From assembly GCA_051867655.1 (NCBI GenBank), contig JBJDYV010000010.1, positions 124,001-188,000 of the forward strand: DNA of 64,000 nt. Direction: 5' to 3'. The position numbers and the translations under genes were made by a program. The notes below the pieces were generated by a model, which was given only the letters and a program-made list of their open reading frames with translations, had not been told where the DNA came from and searched no databases. Positions 16,764 to 26,139 of this stretch are shown here, piece by piece (position 1 is the first letter of the stretch; every line of letters begins with the position of its first letter). This stretch comes from JAJPXI01 sp051867655 (GTDB lineage: Bacteria > Bacillota > Clostridia > Oscillospirales > Oscillospiraceae).

Positions 16764-18200
16764 TTATTCCAGCACAAGCGCGTTGACCGCTTCCACGATG
16801 GAAACAACGGAATCCCGGGAGACAAACAGGCGGGTCTCGCCGTTCAGGCTCACCAGGCAGGAGCTGCTGTCGTACTGATAGAAGGTCAGCTCCACTTCCT
16901 GGAAGGTCCTGGCGTCCCGGTGAAAGAGGAAGCTGATCTCGGCGCTGCGGGTGGGCGTCAGGCCCTCCCCGCTGCCGGTGGCGTTCAGCGCCTCCAGGCT
17001 GTCCAGGACCTTTTCCAGCTCAATTTCTTCGCCGTCCAGCTTGTAAACATACTTCCGGGTGGTATTGCCGTCTTCATCGGTTTCCTCCTGCACCTCTTTG
17101 ACAACGGAATAGGTGCAGTCGTCCACGGTGATGTCGATCCCGGTCACGGTATCCCAGTCCATGACGAGCACATCATCCGGGAGCAGATCGTTTTCATCGG
17201 TGTAGAGCAGGCAGTCGCAGATGTCCGCACTGATCAGGTAGACCATCTGGGAGCCCGCCAGCCGTGCGTAGCAGTAGTTTCCATTGTAGCCGCCGATCTC
17301 CAGCACAAAGGTCTGCTCGGTCTCCTTGGTGTCGTAGATGGTCTTGCCGTCGTCATCGGTCATGTTGGTCTCCACCTGGGAGGTCTCCACATAAGTCACC
17401 GTGACCGTCACGGCAGGGTCGTCCAGGCCGTATTCCTTCAGCGCGGAGGCGGTGGCTTTGTAGTCCACGCATTTGCCCCACTTCAGATCCGTGACCTGCT
17501 CCACAAAGTCGCGGGCCAGCTCGGTATCCAGGGTGCAGTAACCGTCCTCTGTCTCAGCAAACCAGGTGTACTGATCGCTGTGGGCCAGTCCGCTCTCCTC
17601 CAGATAGTCGATGGTAAACTGCCGGTCCCCGTCGTCTACCACAAAGCTGCGGATGGTGCTCATGGAGGGGATGGACTCCTTCCGGATGATGTCGTACAGG
17701 CCATAGGAGAAGTCATCCAGCAGCGAGGAATCCACCAGATAGACATTGCCGTCCCCCAGGGACAGGTACCGCTGCCCGCCCAGGCTGGTGGTGTCGCCGA
17801 GCTTGATCTCGCTGGTCTTGCCCGCGGTCACGGTGATGGCGCAGGCCGGCTCCTCCAGGCCGTATTGGGCCAGGTCCTCCACGTTCTCGATAGTCTTGGA
17901 GGATGTGATCTCACTCAGGGCATCCAGCATGTCATCCAGATAGGACTCATCCAGGGGAAAATTCCGGTCGTCCGCGTACATCCAGCCGTCGCCGGCGTCC
18001 ATCAGGGTCACGGTCTCGCCGTTGTAGGTCCAGCTCAGCTTTGTGACGCTCTCGGGGTCCACAGTGTAGATGCTCACCGCTTCTTCCCCGGCGCTGTCCG
18101 CCGCGTCGGTGTCCGGGTTCAATTTCAGTGCCGCAAAGGACGCGCCTGCCAGGATCACCAGGGCAAGCGCCAGCAGCATCAGTCTCTTGCTGCGCTTCAT
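16764..18200 (-). CDS. DUF4340 domain lipoprotein-like/membrane-anchored protein
   Basis: About 478 residues from ATG 18200, which overlaps the previous stop (ATGA) and has GGAGG 8 nt upstream. One N-terminal membrane anchor (residues 5-22) precedes a large extracytoplasmic beta-rich region with the DUF4340 pattern (YTVDPESVTKLSWTYNGE, later EEPACAITVT, YGLDDPAVTVTVTY: two related units). DUF4340 proteins are regularly encoded next to GldG-type ABC proteins, as here, and presumably work with them outside the membrane. It is the last gene of its operon. Confidence 0.85.
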   Translation of the reverse strand: MKRSKRLMLLALALVILAGASFAALKLNPDTDAADSAGEEAVSIYTVDPESVTKLSWTYNGETVTLMDAGDGWMYADDRNFPLDESYLDDMLDALSEITSSKTIENVEDLAQYGLEEPACAITVTAGKTSEIKLGDTTSLGGQRYLSLGDGNVYLVDSSLLDDFSYGLYDIIRKESIPSMSTIRSFVVDDGDRQFTIDYLEESGLAHSDQYTWFAETEDGYCTLDTELARDFVEQVTDLKWGKCVDYKATASALKEYGLDDPAVTVTVTYVETSQVETNMTDDDGKTIYDTKETEQTFVLEIGGYNGNYCYARLAGSQMVYLISADICDCLLYTDENDLLPDDVLVMDWDTVTGIDITVDDCTYSVVKEVQEETDEDGNTTRKYVYKLDGEEIELEKVLDSLEALNATGSGEGLTPTRSAEISFLFHRDARTFQEVELTFYQYDSSSCLVSLNGETRLFVSRDSVVSIVEAVNALVLE

Positions 18201-19672
18201 CTCTTTTTCCTCCGCACCCATACGACGATACCGATCAGCAGATATCCGATGGGCAGCACGCCGATCATCAGCAGGGTCAGCAGAGAGGACGTGCCGCTGC
18301 TGATGGTCAGGTATTCATAACTCAGACTCTTTGCGTGGATGGAGATCCCGCTCTCCTGCTCACACATCCAACTGATACAGTTCAGGAAGAAGTCCTGGTT
18401 TCCCCCGGAGACCTTCATATTGGCCTGATCGTCCAGCAGATAGGAGGAGGACAGCCAGACGATGTGGCTTTGCGTGTTCTCGTCCACTTCTTCCGTGATG
18501 GCCACCGCCAGGGCGAAGGGGCCGTCCACATCGCCCGCTTCCTTTTCATAGGTCTCCATGGCGTAGCCGCTGACCTTGGAGTAGGCGGAGGAGGACGTGG
18601 TGAGAAGCTCTGTAACGGAGACGGTATCCCGGGGCGCGCTGCCCACCGTCAGGCCCTGGGCGATGCGCAGGTACACGTAATAGCCGCCCTCGTTCAGAGG
18701 CTGGGTGATGGCGTGGCTTTCCAGGTTGGGCAGCAGATCGATCTGGGAGGGGAAAATGAAGTTGTTCGCTCCGCCCTCCACCACAATGCCTTTCTCGGCG
18801 GTGACGCCGTAATACTCCATCAGGGCTTCCAGGTTGGGCCGCCCCTCACCGTCCTGGGTGGGATCGGTCAGCAGGATCAGGTTGCCGCCGTCCTGCAGGT
18901 AGCGCAGGATCGCATCCTTTTCCTCCATGGAAATGTCGCCCTCGGGGCCGTAGATCAGGATGCAGTCGGCGTCCTCGGGAACGCCCTCCACTGTCAGCAG
19001 GGAGAGGTTCTCCATCTCGATGTTCTGCTTTTCCACCGCCGACTGGAAGCTGGTGCTCATGGTCTTTTCGCCGTGGCCGGTCAGCACGTACATCTTGGGC
19101 AGATCTTCGCTGACCACATAGTCGATGGCGCCGGTCAGCGCACCCTCGCCGTCAAAGCTCACGTCCGCGGAGCCGGTGTAGAAATAGTCGTCGTAGGAGT
19201 ATTCATAGATATCTTCATAGCTGACATAGGTGTAGCGGTCCGCCGACTCCACGATCAGGCTGTTGTTGTAGATGCTGCCGGTCACATACTGCTGGACGAA
19301 GGTGGGGTACACATCGGGGTCCCGCTTTTCCACGGTGATATGATCGCTCAAAGCCGCATAGCGGTCCAGCAGGGTGCCCAGAGTATCATCCTCCTTCCCG
19401 CTCTGCACGATCCAATAGATTGAAATGTCGCGGTCCAATTTCTTCAGGATGGTCTCCGTCTGCTCGGAAAAGGAGTAGAGTTGGGAGGATGTAGTGTCAA
19501 ACTGGGTCAGGGTGGCGGGCAGGGCGTTGATGAACAGGTTGGCAAACACCGCGATGGCGATGACGATGGCCGCGGCCGCCACACTGTACCCGCCCACGCG
19601 GAAGGTGCGGGTCTTCAGGCGGGCCAGCATGGTCTTGGAGCTTTGTCCGTTCCGTCCGGTCGTCCACTTCAT
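18197..19672 (-). CDS. GldG-like ABC-associated extracytoplasmic protein
   Basis: About 491 residues from ATG 19672 (ATGA overlap with the upstream permease stop; GGAGG 8 nt upstream). A membrane span near residues 25-47, a GldG-type domain (FSEQTETILKKLDRDISIYWI; YVLTGHGEKTMS; DADCILIYGPEGDI; DGGNLILLTDP) and a C-terminal span (about 462-482) ending in RRKKR. This is the layout of GldG/YbbD-like proteins that flank ABC-2 permeases in gliding-associated and related exporters. It is likely part of one complex with the products of the two neighbouring genes. Confidence 0.88.
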   Translation of the reverse strand: MKWTTGRNGQSSKTMLARLKTRTFRVGGYSVAAAAIVIAIAVFANLFINALPATLTQFDTTSSQLYSFSEQTETILKKLDRDISIYWIVQSGKEDDTLGTLLDRYAALSDHITVEKRDPDVYPTFVQQYVTGSIYNNSLIVESADRYTYVSYEDIYEYSYDDYFYTGSADVSFDGEGALTGAIDYVVSEDLPKMYVLTGHGEKTMSTSFQSAVEKQNIEMENLSLLTVEGVPEDADCILIYGPEGDISMEEKDAILRYLQDGGNLILLTDPTQDGEGRPNLEALMEYYGVTAEKGIVVEGGANNFIFPSQIDLLPNLESHAITQPLNEGGYYVYLRIAQGLTVGSAPRDTVSVTELLTTSSSAYSKVSGYAMETYEKEAGDVDGPFALAVAITEEVDENTQSHIVWLSSSYLLDDQANMKVSGGNQDFFLNCISWMCEQESGISIHAKSLSYEYLTISSGTSSLLTLLMIGVLPIGYLLIGIVVWVRRKKR

Positions 19673-20535
19673 TCGCTCCACCTCCGCTTCTCCAGGGACT
19701 GTACGCTCAGGAACAGGAACAGCCCGATGACCGTCATAAAGTAGACGATGGACGTCAGATCAAAGATGCCGTCCACGAACCCATAGAAACGGTCAAACAG
19801 GGAAAGCTGCTCCATAATTTTGGGGAACAGGCCTTCAAAGGCGCTGCTTTTCAGAATGTATCCCACCAGCAGGCAGCCCTCCAGAACGGCCATCAGCACC
19901 AGGGAGGCAAAGCCGCTCTTGGTCATCAGGCGGAAGATTCCGCCCAGAACCAGGACAACGACGGTGAAGGCCGCGAAGGAGGCAAATGCCGAGGAGGATA
20001 CATAATTGGCCAGGTCGGAAATGAAGTAGTTGAGCAGCATGACCACAAAGCACACGCCGGCGGCCACTGCCTGGCTCTCCGTGATGGAGGAAATGAACAT
20101 GCCGATGGCGATCAGCGCCGCCCCCAGGAAGAAGAACCCGATAAGCGCGGAGTAGGACGCGGGCAGATACACGTTTCCGAAGGCGCTGAGAATGACGGGG
20201 TAAACGCTGACGATGGCCAGGGGGATCAGAAACATGACCAGCAGGGCGGCGTATTTGCCCAGCACCACCTTGGTCATGCTCAGGGGCAGGGAGTAGAGAA
20301 GCTGGTCGGTTTTTTGCCTCCGCTCCTCCGCGATGACCTTCATGGTTAGGATGGGAACGATGATCAGAAAGATGAAGGACATATTGCCCAGGACATATTC
20401 AAAGTTTGACAGGGCCGATTTCAGATTGTAGGCCATGGTGTAAATGCCGGTGAACAGCAGCAGGAAAGCACCGAACACATAGCCGGTCACATTGCTGAAA
20501 TAGGAAGACAGCTCATGCCGGAAGACCGCTCTCAT
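19669..20535 (-). CDS. ABC-2 type permease (GldF-like)
   Basis: 288 residues with six hydrophobic spans. MRAVFRHELSSYFSNVTGYVFGAFLLL at the N-terminus and the cytoplasmic KVIAEERRQKTDQLLYSLPLS segment are typical of GldF-type ABC-2 permeases. Its ATG overlaps the preceding ATPase stop (4 nt), and its stop overlaps the GldG-like start, so ATPase, permease and GldG are translated as a coupled unit. Confidence 0.9.
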   Translation of the reverse strand: MRAVFRHELSSYFSNVTGYVFGAFLLLFTGIYTMAYNLKSALSNFEYVLGNMSFIFLIIVPILTMKVIAEERRQKTDQLLYSLPLSMTKVVLGKYAALLVMFLIPLAIVSVYPVILSAFGNVYLPASYSALIGFFFLGAALIAIGMFISSITESQAVAAGVCFVVMLLNYFISDLANYVSSSAFASFAAFTVVVLVLGGIFRLMTKSGFASLVLMAVLEGCLLVGYILKSSAFEGLFPKIMEQLSLFDRFYGFVDGIFDLTSIVYFMTVIGLFLFLSVQSLEKRRWSE

Positions 20536-21524
20536 TCTTCATTCTCCTCTCCCCTGTTTTTATCCTGATCCGCTTCCTGCTCCCCGGACTGGGCGGAAGT
20601 CAGTTCCATAAAGATATCCTCCAGACTGGCCCGCGCCGTGCTCATGCGCAGGATGGGGCGCTGGGCCCGGCTGAAGGCAAAAAAGAGCTCCCGGCACACG
20701 GCGTCACTGTCTTCACAATCGGTATCCAGGGTCACGCTGCATTGGGTTTCACCGGTTTTCTTATACCGCAGTCCCGTCACAGGCTCCAGCGCGCCGATGA
20801 TCTCTTTCGCCTCGTTTTCGTCCGCCTCCACCGTCAACTCCACGGTGGTGGTTCCGGCAAAGAGCTTTTCCAGATTCTCCGGCGTGTCGCAGGCCACCAG
20901 CTTGCCCTTGGAGATGATCAGAATGGTCTGGCAGACGGCCCGGACTTCGGACAGGATGTGGCTGCTCAGGATCACTGTGTGTGTCTTGCCCAGGCTTTTG
21001 ATCAGGTCGCGGATCTCAATGATCTGCCGGGGGTCCAGGCCCACAGTGGGTTCGTCCAGAATGATAATCTCCGGGTCGCCCAGCAGGGCCTGGGCAATAC
21101 CCACGCGCTGCTTGTAACCCTTGGACAGGTTTTTGATCAGGCGGTCGGCCACGTCGGTGATCTGCGTCACCGCCATGACATGCCTGATCTGCTTCTCCAG
21201 TTCGTTTCCGGACAGGCCCTTGGCCCGGCCCACGAAGTCCAGATATTCCCGCGGCGTCCGGTCCAGGTAGAGGGGCGGCTGCTCCGGCAGATAGCCGATC
21301 AGCCGCTTGGCCTGCTTGGATTCCTCAAAGATATCATAGCCGCCGATCTTCACGTCGCCGGATGTGGCGGCAAGACAGCCGGTCATGATATTCATGGTGG
21401 TGGATTTTCCCGCGCCGTTGGGGCCGAGAAATCCATAGATCTGTCCCTTCTCGATCGTAAAGGACAGATCCTTGACAGCGGTGTGACCGCCGTACCGCTT
21501 GGTCAGATGACTGACTTCAATCAA
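20532..21524 (-). CDS. ABC transporter ATP-binding protein (GldA-like)
   Basis: About 330 residues. The start is taken as the TTG at 21524 (GGAGG 7 nt upstream, protein begins LIEVSHLTKRYGG); the GTG at 21560 would include that site. Walker A GPNGAGKSTTM, signature LSKGYKQR, Walker B IIILDEPTVGLDP. The last ~95 residues are a separate regulatory domain seen in this subfamily, ending in a charged tail. It energises the adjacent ABC-2 permease. Confidence 0.9.
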   Translation of the reverse strand: MIEVSHLTKRYGGHTAVKDLSFTIEKGQIYGFLGPNGAGKSTTMNIMTGCLAATSGDVKIGGYDIFEESKQAKRLIGYLPEQPPLYLDRTPREYLDFVGRAKGLSGNELEKQIRHVMAVTQITDVADRLIKNLSKGYKQRVGIAQALLGDPEIIILDEPTVGLDPRQIIEIRDLIKSLGKTHTVILSSHILSEVRAVCQTILIISKGKLVACDTPENLEKLFAGTTTVELTVEADENEAKEIIGALEPVTGLRYKKTGETQCSVTLDTDCEDSDAVCRELFFAFSRAQRPILRMSTARASLEDIFMELTSAQSGEQEADQDKNRGEENEE

Positions 21525-21588
21525 GGCAATGCCTCCTTTTTCATGAAAAGGCGCGCCCACCCCTTTCCGGATGGGCGCACCGGGTATT

Positions 21589-22602
21589 TTACGCGCGGAT
21601 CTCCTGCCGCATAAAGCTGATATAGGCGATGGCGAAACCGACCATGGCCAGGGCGGCCATGACCACCAGATGGGGCCAGATCAGCAGCAGGCTCTGACTG
21701 AAAGGCAGAGAGCTGGCCACCGCGCCGGAGTAGGAATTCATGGTCACGACGCCGATGGAACGGACGTTGGGATTGAGAATGGTGGACGCCGCCTCGCTGA
21801 ACAGGTAGTAGGGGGAGATGCGGTTCAGCGCCAGGTCCAGCTCGTAGTTCTTCATCATGTTTAGAAAGCCCTCGATGCCCTCCAGAGGATACACCATATT
21901 GGCGATCCCGTTTGCCACCAGGCTCATGAACAGGCTCAGGAACAGCCAGATGGAGATGCAGGCCAGGGCCGCGGTGGCGGCGTGCTTGCAGACCACGGAA
22001 AAGATGATGGACAGGGCCAGCCACACGCAGATGTAGACGACCGCCAGCAGCAGGAAGGCGGCCACCCGCAGGATCTCCTCAAAGCTGGGCGGGATGCCGA
22101 TCATCAGCAGTCCGACGGCGCTGATATACAGGCCCAGGGTGGCGACGATGATAAAAATGGCGGTGGTCCCGGCCAGGAACTTGGCGTTGATAATGGAGTC
22201 ACGGTAGATGGGCTGGGCCGCCAGCCGGTTCAGGGTCCCCTGGGAACGCTCATTGCTGACGGCGTCAAACCCCAGGGTGATGCCAACCAGGGGGCCCAGG
22301 AACGCAATGAAGGTAGCGAAGGAGTAGATGGAGCTGCTGCCCGTGGTAAACAGTTTCAGGAAAATAAACTGGCTGCTCTCCGAAACCGCGTCGGAGATGT
22401 TGGACACCGCGCCGATCAGGCTTGCCGTGGTGACCAGCAGCAGAAGGGCAAAAATCAGATAGAATCGTTTGCTGTTCAGGTGATCGGCAAGCTCCTTGCG
22501 GTAAAGCGCCTTCAGGCCGTTATGCTTTCTCTGCGTCTCCTCCTTTTTTTCGCAGGAGCTTACGAAGCCCAGCGCCTTTTCTTTCACCGCTTGCAGTGTC
22601 AT
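21589..22602 (-). CDS. ABC-2 type permease with N-terminal cytoplasmic segment
   Basis: About 337 residues from ATG 22602 (GGGTGAG upstream). About six membrane spans, a cytoplasmic GFDAVSNERSQGTLNRLAAQP motif characteristic of NosY/ABC-2 permeases, and a large extracytoplasmic loop near residues 235-290. The start lies 83 nt inside the 3' end of the upstream ATPase gene in another frame, an unusually long overlap that suggests the ATPase C-terminus was extended or that translation is coupled. It pairs with that ATPase. Confidence 0.87.
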   Translation of the reverse strand: MTLQAVKEKALGFVSSCEKKEETQRKHNGLKALYRKELADHLNSKRFYLIFALLLLVTTASLIGAVSNISDAVSESSQFIFLKLFTTGSSSIYSFATFIAFLGPLVGITLGFDAVSNERSQGTLNRLAAQPIYRDSIINAKFLAGTTAIFIIVATLGLYISAVGLLMIGIPPSFEEILRVAAFLLLAVVYICVWLALSIIFSVVCKHAATAALACISIWLFLSLFMSLVANGIANMVYPLEGIEGFLNMMKNYELDLALNRISPYYLFSEAASTILNPNVRSIGVVTMNSYSGAVASSLPFSQSLLLIWPHLVVMAALAMVGFAIAYISFMRQEIRA

Positions 22603-23548
22603 GTTGCTCACCCGCCTTTTCAAAATATCTCCGATAGATCTCCTCCAGGTCGCCGCCCCGCTGCCGGAGCTCCAGCAGAGTATAATCGTGCTCCGCCAGC
22701 AGAGACGTGACCTCCCTGCGGATGTCCCGGATGGATTCAATGTGCATCAGGTCGTCGGAATCCCGCTCGACGGCACGCACGCCGGGGATCTCCGCGATCA
22801 GCCGCTGAAGCTGCCCGGCGCTTCCCTCCGCGCGCAGGTCCAGGATATACAGCCCTTCGTTCTGGAGCTGCTTTCCCAGCTCATCGATGCGGCCGCAGGC
22901 GATCAGCTCACCCTGTACAAAGATGCCCACACGGTCGCAGATCTGCTGGACCTGGTAAAGCTGGTGGGAGGAGATCAGGACCGTGCGGCCGTCCCGGACG
23001 GACAGCTCCCGGATCAGGGCGATCAGCTCCCGCATACCCTCCGGGTCGATGCCCAGGGTGGGTTCGTCCATGATGATGACCTTGGGGTCCTTCATCAGAA
23101 CATCCGCAATGCCCAGCCGCTGCTTCATGCCCCGGGAATAGCCGCCCGCCTTGCGGTCCGCCGCGTAGGTCATGCCCACCCGCTCCAGAAGAGCGGTCAC
23201 GCGCTCCTCACAGGTATCCTTGTCCAGCCCGTTGAGCTGGCCGGTAAAGCGCAGATTCTCCCGCCCGGTCAGGTCCGGATAAAAGCCCACGCTGTCCGGG
23301 AGGTACCCCACGATCTGTTTGACAGAAATGGGATCGCGGGTACAGTCATGGCCGTCGATCAGAGCGGTGCCGGATGTGGGCTCCGTCAGTCCCAGCAGCA
23401 TCAGCGTGGTGGTCGTTTTTCCGGCGCCGTTGGGGCCCAGCAGGCCAAACACCTCTCCCTGCTCGATTTCCAGATTCAGCTTACTGACCGCGGTAACTTC
23501 ACCGTACCGCTTGGTCAGGGCGTTGGTCCGGATGATGGTGTTGCCCAT
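22520..23548 (-). CDS. ABC transporter ATP-binding protein
   Basis: About 342 residues from ATG 23548 (GGAGG 8 nt upstream, just after the NEW3 stop). Walker A GPNGAGKTTTT, signature SRGMKQR, Walker B VIIMDEPTLGIDP, H-loop SSHQL. A C-terminal domain of ~120 residues follows, ending in a basic tail that lies over the next gene. It is the cytoplasmic motor for the permease at 21589. A second ATPase/permease pair follows in the same operon. Confidence 0.9.
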   Translation of the reverse strand: MGNTIIRTNALTKRYGEVTAVSKLNLEIEQGEVFGLLGPNGAGKTTTTLMLLGLTEPTSGTALIDGHDCTRDPISVKQIVGYLPDSVGFYPDLTGRENLRFTGQLNGLDKDTCEERVTALLERVGMTYAADRKAGGYSRGMKQRLGIADVLMKDPKVIIMDEPTLGIDPEGMRELIALIRELSVRDGRTVLISSHQLYQVQQICDRVGIFVQGELIACGRIDELGKQLQNEGLYILDLRAEGSAGQLQRLIAEIPGVRAVERDSDDLMHIESIRDIRREVTSLLAEHDYTLLELRQRGGDLEEIYRRYFEKAGEQHDTASGERKGAGLRKLLRKKGGDAEKA

Positions 23549-23550
23549 AC

Positions 23551-24741
23551 TCAGCGCCTCCCGAATTTCCGGAAGACGAACCACAGCCCGGCGGCGACGA
23601 TGACGATCAGCAGGACGCCCACGACGCCCCAGACGGTCTCCGTCTTCACGGTCACACGGAATTCGGCGGAATCGGAGGTCTCGCTGTTCTTGACCTTGAG
23701 CGTCAGCGTGTAGTCGCCGCTCATTGCCTCCTCGGAAGGGGTCACATAGGCGGTGACCTCCTTGGTGGCGCTGGCCTCCAGAACGTCAATGGAGCTCTCC
23801 GAGAACTCCACGGTCCAGCCGCTGGGAGCGGAGGAGGTCAGGTTGATGTTCTGCATGTCCACGTTGCCGTTGTTGGTGATGCTCAGGGTGACATCGGTCT
23901 TTTTGTTGGCGTTGGCGTCAAAGCTCAGCCGTCCACTGGGGGTGGACAGGTCCAGCTCATAAGTACCGGTGATCACCACCGTCAGTTCATCGGTCAGGGT
24001 CTCGGAGGCGGAGATGGCGGAGATGGGGATGGTGTACTCGCCGGCCTCCACGCCGTTGGGCGGCGTCACCGTGACATCCATGGTCTGGCTGCCCCGGGCA
24101 TCCACATCAATGGCAGCCACCTGGGTGCTCTCACCGGAGGGCTTGAAGGTCACGGTCCAGCCAGTGGGCGGGTTGGAGGAAAAGCTGTAGGACTGCTCCT
24201 TGGGCGTGTTGTTCTGGATGGTGGAGCTGAAAGAGAAACTGGTACCGGCGGAGCCCTCCTGCTCGGCGTACTGGGTGGTGAAGGCGCTGCTGCCCAGTTC
24301 TTCCTCCTTGACGTCCAGGGTCAGGGTCAGGGCGGAGGACATCCCGCCGCCCGAGGCCTGAAGGATAATGGTGTAGATACCCTGGGACGTTTCGGCGGGC
24401 ACGGTCACCCGGAATTTGGCCAGGGAGTTGTTGCTGCCGCTCTTGACAAAGGCATGGCTGATCTCACTGCCGCTGCCCTCGAAATAGCCCTCCCAGCCAT
24501 CGGGAATGGAGGCAATGGTGAGCTCAGCGTTGACGCCGTACTCGCTTCCATTGTTGAAGTCCAGGTCGAAGCTCAGCTCATCGCCCGCCTTGACCGTCAG
24601 GCCGGGGTAGTCGGTGCTCATTTCCAGCCCGCTCGCCGCAAACGCGGTCACGGACATGGCCATCATCATGGTCCCGATAAAGACCAGGGCGAGGGTGCGC
24701 AGCGCCCACCGGCGCGCCCGATTTCTTTGCTGTTTCATCAT
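23551..24741 (-). CDS. NEW3-domain secreted, C-terminally anchored protein
   Basis: 396 residues. A Sec signal peptide (positive N-terminus, hydrophobic residues 14-32, AFA-A cleavage region) is followed by three or more Ig-like NEW3 units, seen from the repeated pattern P-x-G-W-x-V-x-F and V-T-P-x-x-x-x-x-G-x-Y-T (near residues 80-150, 170-250 and 265-355). A C-terminal membrane span (about 368-388) and a basic tail FRKFGRR end the protein. The domain is exposed outside the cell. As the first gene of a Gld-type ABC operon it is a plausible exterior component of that transporter. Its promoter carries the TTCAG box shared with the two-component system. Confidence 0.9.
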   Translation of the reverse strand: MMKQQRNRARRWALRTLALVFIGTMMMAMSVTAFAASGLEMSTDYPGLTVKAGDELSFDLDFNNGSEYGVNAELTIASIPDGWEGYFEGSGSEISHAFVKSGSNNSLAKFRVTVPAETSQGIYTIILQASGGGMSSALTLTLDVKEEELGSSAFTTQYAEQEGSAGTSFSFSSTIQNNTPKEQSYSFSSNPPTGWTVTFKPSGESTQVAAIDVDARGSQTMDVTVTPPNGVEAGEYTIPISAISASETLTDELTVVITGTYELDLSTPSGRLSFDANANKKTDVTLSITNNGNVDMQNINLTSSAPSGWTVEFSESSIDVLEASATKEVTAYVTPSEEAMSGDYTLTLKVKNSETSDSAEFRVTVKTETVWGVVGVLLIVIVAAGLWFVFRKFGRR

Positions 24742-24799
24742 TCGTCAGACTCCTTTGTTCTGTTCTTGACGCGGAAGACTTCCGCCGTCCTGCACTTTC

Positions 24800-24831
24800 A
24801 CTGTAGCACGGCGGACTGAACCATTTCTGAA
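24800..24831 (-). promoter_or_regulatory. TTCAG-N6-TTCAG-N10-TACAGT promoter box of the NEW3 operon
   Basis: On the minus strand two TTCAG half-sites 11 bp apart (24827-24831 and 24816-24820) are followed after exactly 10 bp by TACAGT (24800-24805), a -10-like hexamer, about 60 nt upstream of the NEW3 start. Identical spacing occurs at 26853-26884 and 26926-26957. A one-turn direct repeat abutting the -10 is how OmpR/PhoB-type regulators activate. Confidence 0.8.
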
Positions 24832-24921
24832 AAGCCCGGCGGAGTTTGTAAACTATTTTTAAACAAAGACCGGGGGAACAGCGCACTGTTTCATGCACCG
24901 TTCCCCCAGTGTTACGTCTGT

Positions 24922-26139
24922 TTACTTTCCATGGAATACAGGCAGCCGGACAAAAAAGGTGTTGACGCCCTCTTTGCTCTCCGCCCAGATCTTTCCCCGG
25001 TGGCTCTTGACGATCCCCTCCGCGATGGACAGCCCCAGGCCATAGCTTCCGTCCCTGCTGCGGGCGGCATCCGCCCGGTAAAACCGTTTGAAGATGTTTT
25101 TCAATTCCTGACAGGTCAGCGCCGCCCCCGCACTGGCCACCGACAGCAGGCAATACTTTTTGCAGCAGCGCTTCAAGGACACGTCCACCCGGCTTTGGGG
25201 CGCGGCATACTTCTGGGCATTGTCCAGCAGAATGTCAGCCACCTGCTTTAAGTGGGCCTCGCTGCCCCGGACGCAGATCCCGTCCCCGATCTCACTGACA
25301 AGCTCCAGGTCCCGCTCATAGAAGACGGGCTCAAAGGGCAAGACCGCTTCCGTAACGGTCTTGCTCCAATCCACCCTGGAAAAGGATTTCTCGGTCAGGC
25401 CCGCATCCACCCGCGCCAGGTCCAGCAGGCTTTCGATCAGGCTCCTCATTTGCTTCGACATCGCAGAGATGTTTTCCGTCAGGCGTACCCGCGTGGTCTG
25501 ATCCGCTCCCTCCTCCTGAAGCAGCTGGGTATTGCTCAGAATCACGGTCAGGGGCGTTTTCAGCTCATGGGACGCGTCGGCCACAAACTGCCGCTGCTGC
25601 GTCCAGGCCACCTCCACCGGCTTGACCGCCCAGCGGGCCAGCAGAAAACTGAGGCCCAGAAAGGCCAGAAAGCTGATGGCGCCGATCAGCAGGCAGTTCT
25701 TCACCAGATTGTTTATGGTGCTGACCTCGCTGGAAATGTCCGCAAAGACGATGCACTGGGCCGTGGGCGTCACCACGCGGCAGAAGCGCAGGTTATAGTC
25801 CCGCAGTACGCCGGTCTTCTGGGCGGATACGGTGGACTGCGCGATCAGATCCTGAAGCAGGTCGGTGTCGGTCAGGTCGTAATATCCCCCACCGGCGGCC
25901 ACCAGGTCGCCGCCCGGACCGATCTGCAGCGCGAAATAAGGCAGCCGGACATTGGGCCCCGCTTCCCCGGGATGCCCCAGGCGCATGGGGTCCAGCGCCA
26001 CCGACTGCATCATACTGATGCTCTCCTGTTCCAAATTGCTTTTTGTAAAGGAAAGGACCATGACAAAAATTGCGCAGAGCATGATCATCACAATGGTCAT
26101 GTTGATGCAGACAAATTTGATGCGCAGACGCCGGATCAC
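24922..26139 (-). CDS. Membrane sensor histidine kinase
   Basis: 405 residues starting at GTG 26139, which overlaps the response-regulator stop. Two membrane spans (about 10-30 and 155-178) bracket a ~120-residue extracytoplasmic sensor. The H-box is ADASHELKTPLTVILSN (near residue 200), the N-box is DNAQKYA and the G2 box is GSYGLGLSIAEG. The G1 region is degenerate (SVASAGAAL in place of D-x-G-x-G). It phosphorylates the partner regulator encoded just upstream. Context (isomerase, Gld-type ABC operon) suggests it senses envelope or secretion stress. Confidence 0.92.
   Translation of the reverse strand: MIRRLRIKFVCINMTIVMIMLCAIFVMVLSFTKSNLEQESISMMQSVALDPMRLGHPGEAGPNVRLPYFALQIGPGGDLVAAGGGYYDLTDTDLLQDLIAQSTVSAQKTGVLRDYNLRFCRVVTPTAQCIVFADISSEVSTINNLVKNCLLIGAISFLAFLGLSFLLARWAVKPVEVAWTQQRQFVADASHELKTPLTVILSNTQLLQEEGADQTTRVRLTENISAMSKQMRSLIESLLDLARVDAGLTEKSFSRVDWSKTVTEAVLPFEPVFYERDLELVSEIGDGICVRGSEAHLKQVADILLDNAQKYAAPQSRVDVSLKRCCKKYCLLSVASAGAALTCQELKNIFKRFYRADAARSRDGSYGLGLSIAEGIVKSHRGKIWAESKEGVNTFFVRLPVFHGK

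Noticed and set aside
18128..19423. A 431-codon plus-strand open frame
   Set aside because: It is antisense to the GldG-like gene, which has clear domain motifs, coupled start and ribosome binding site.
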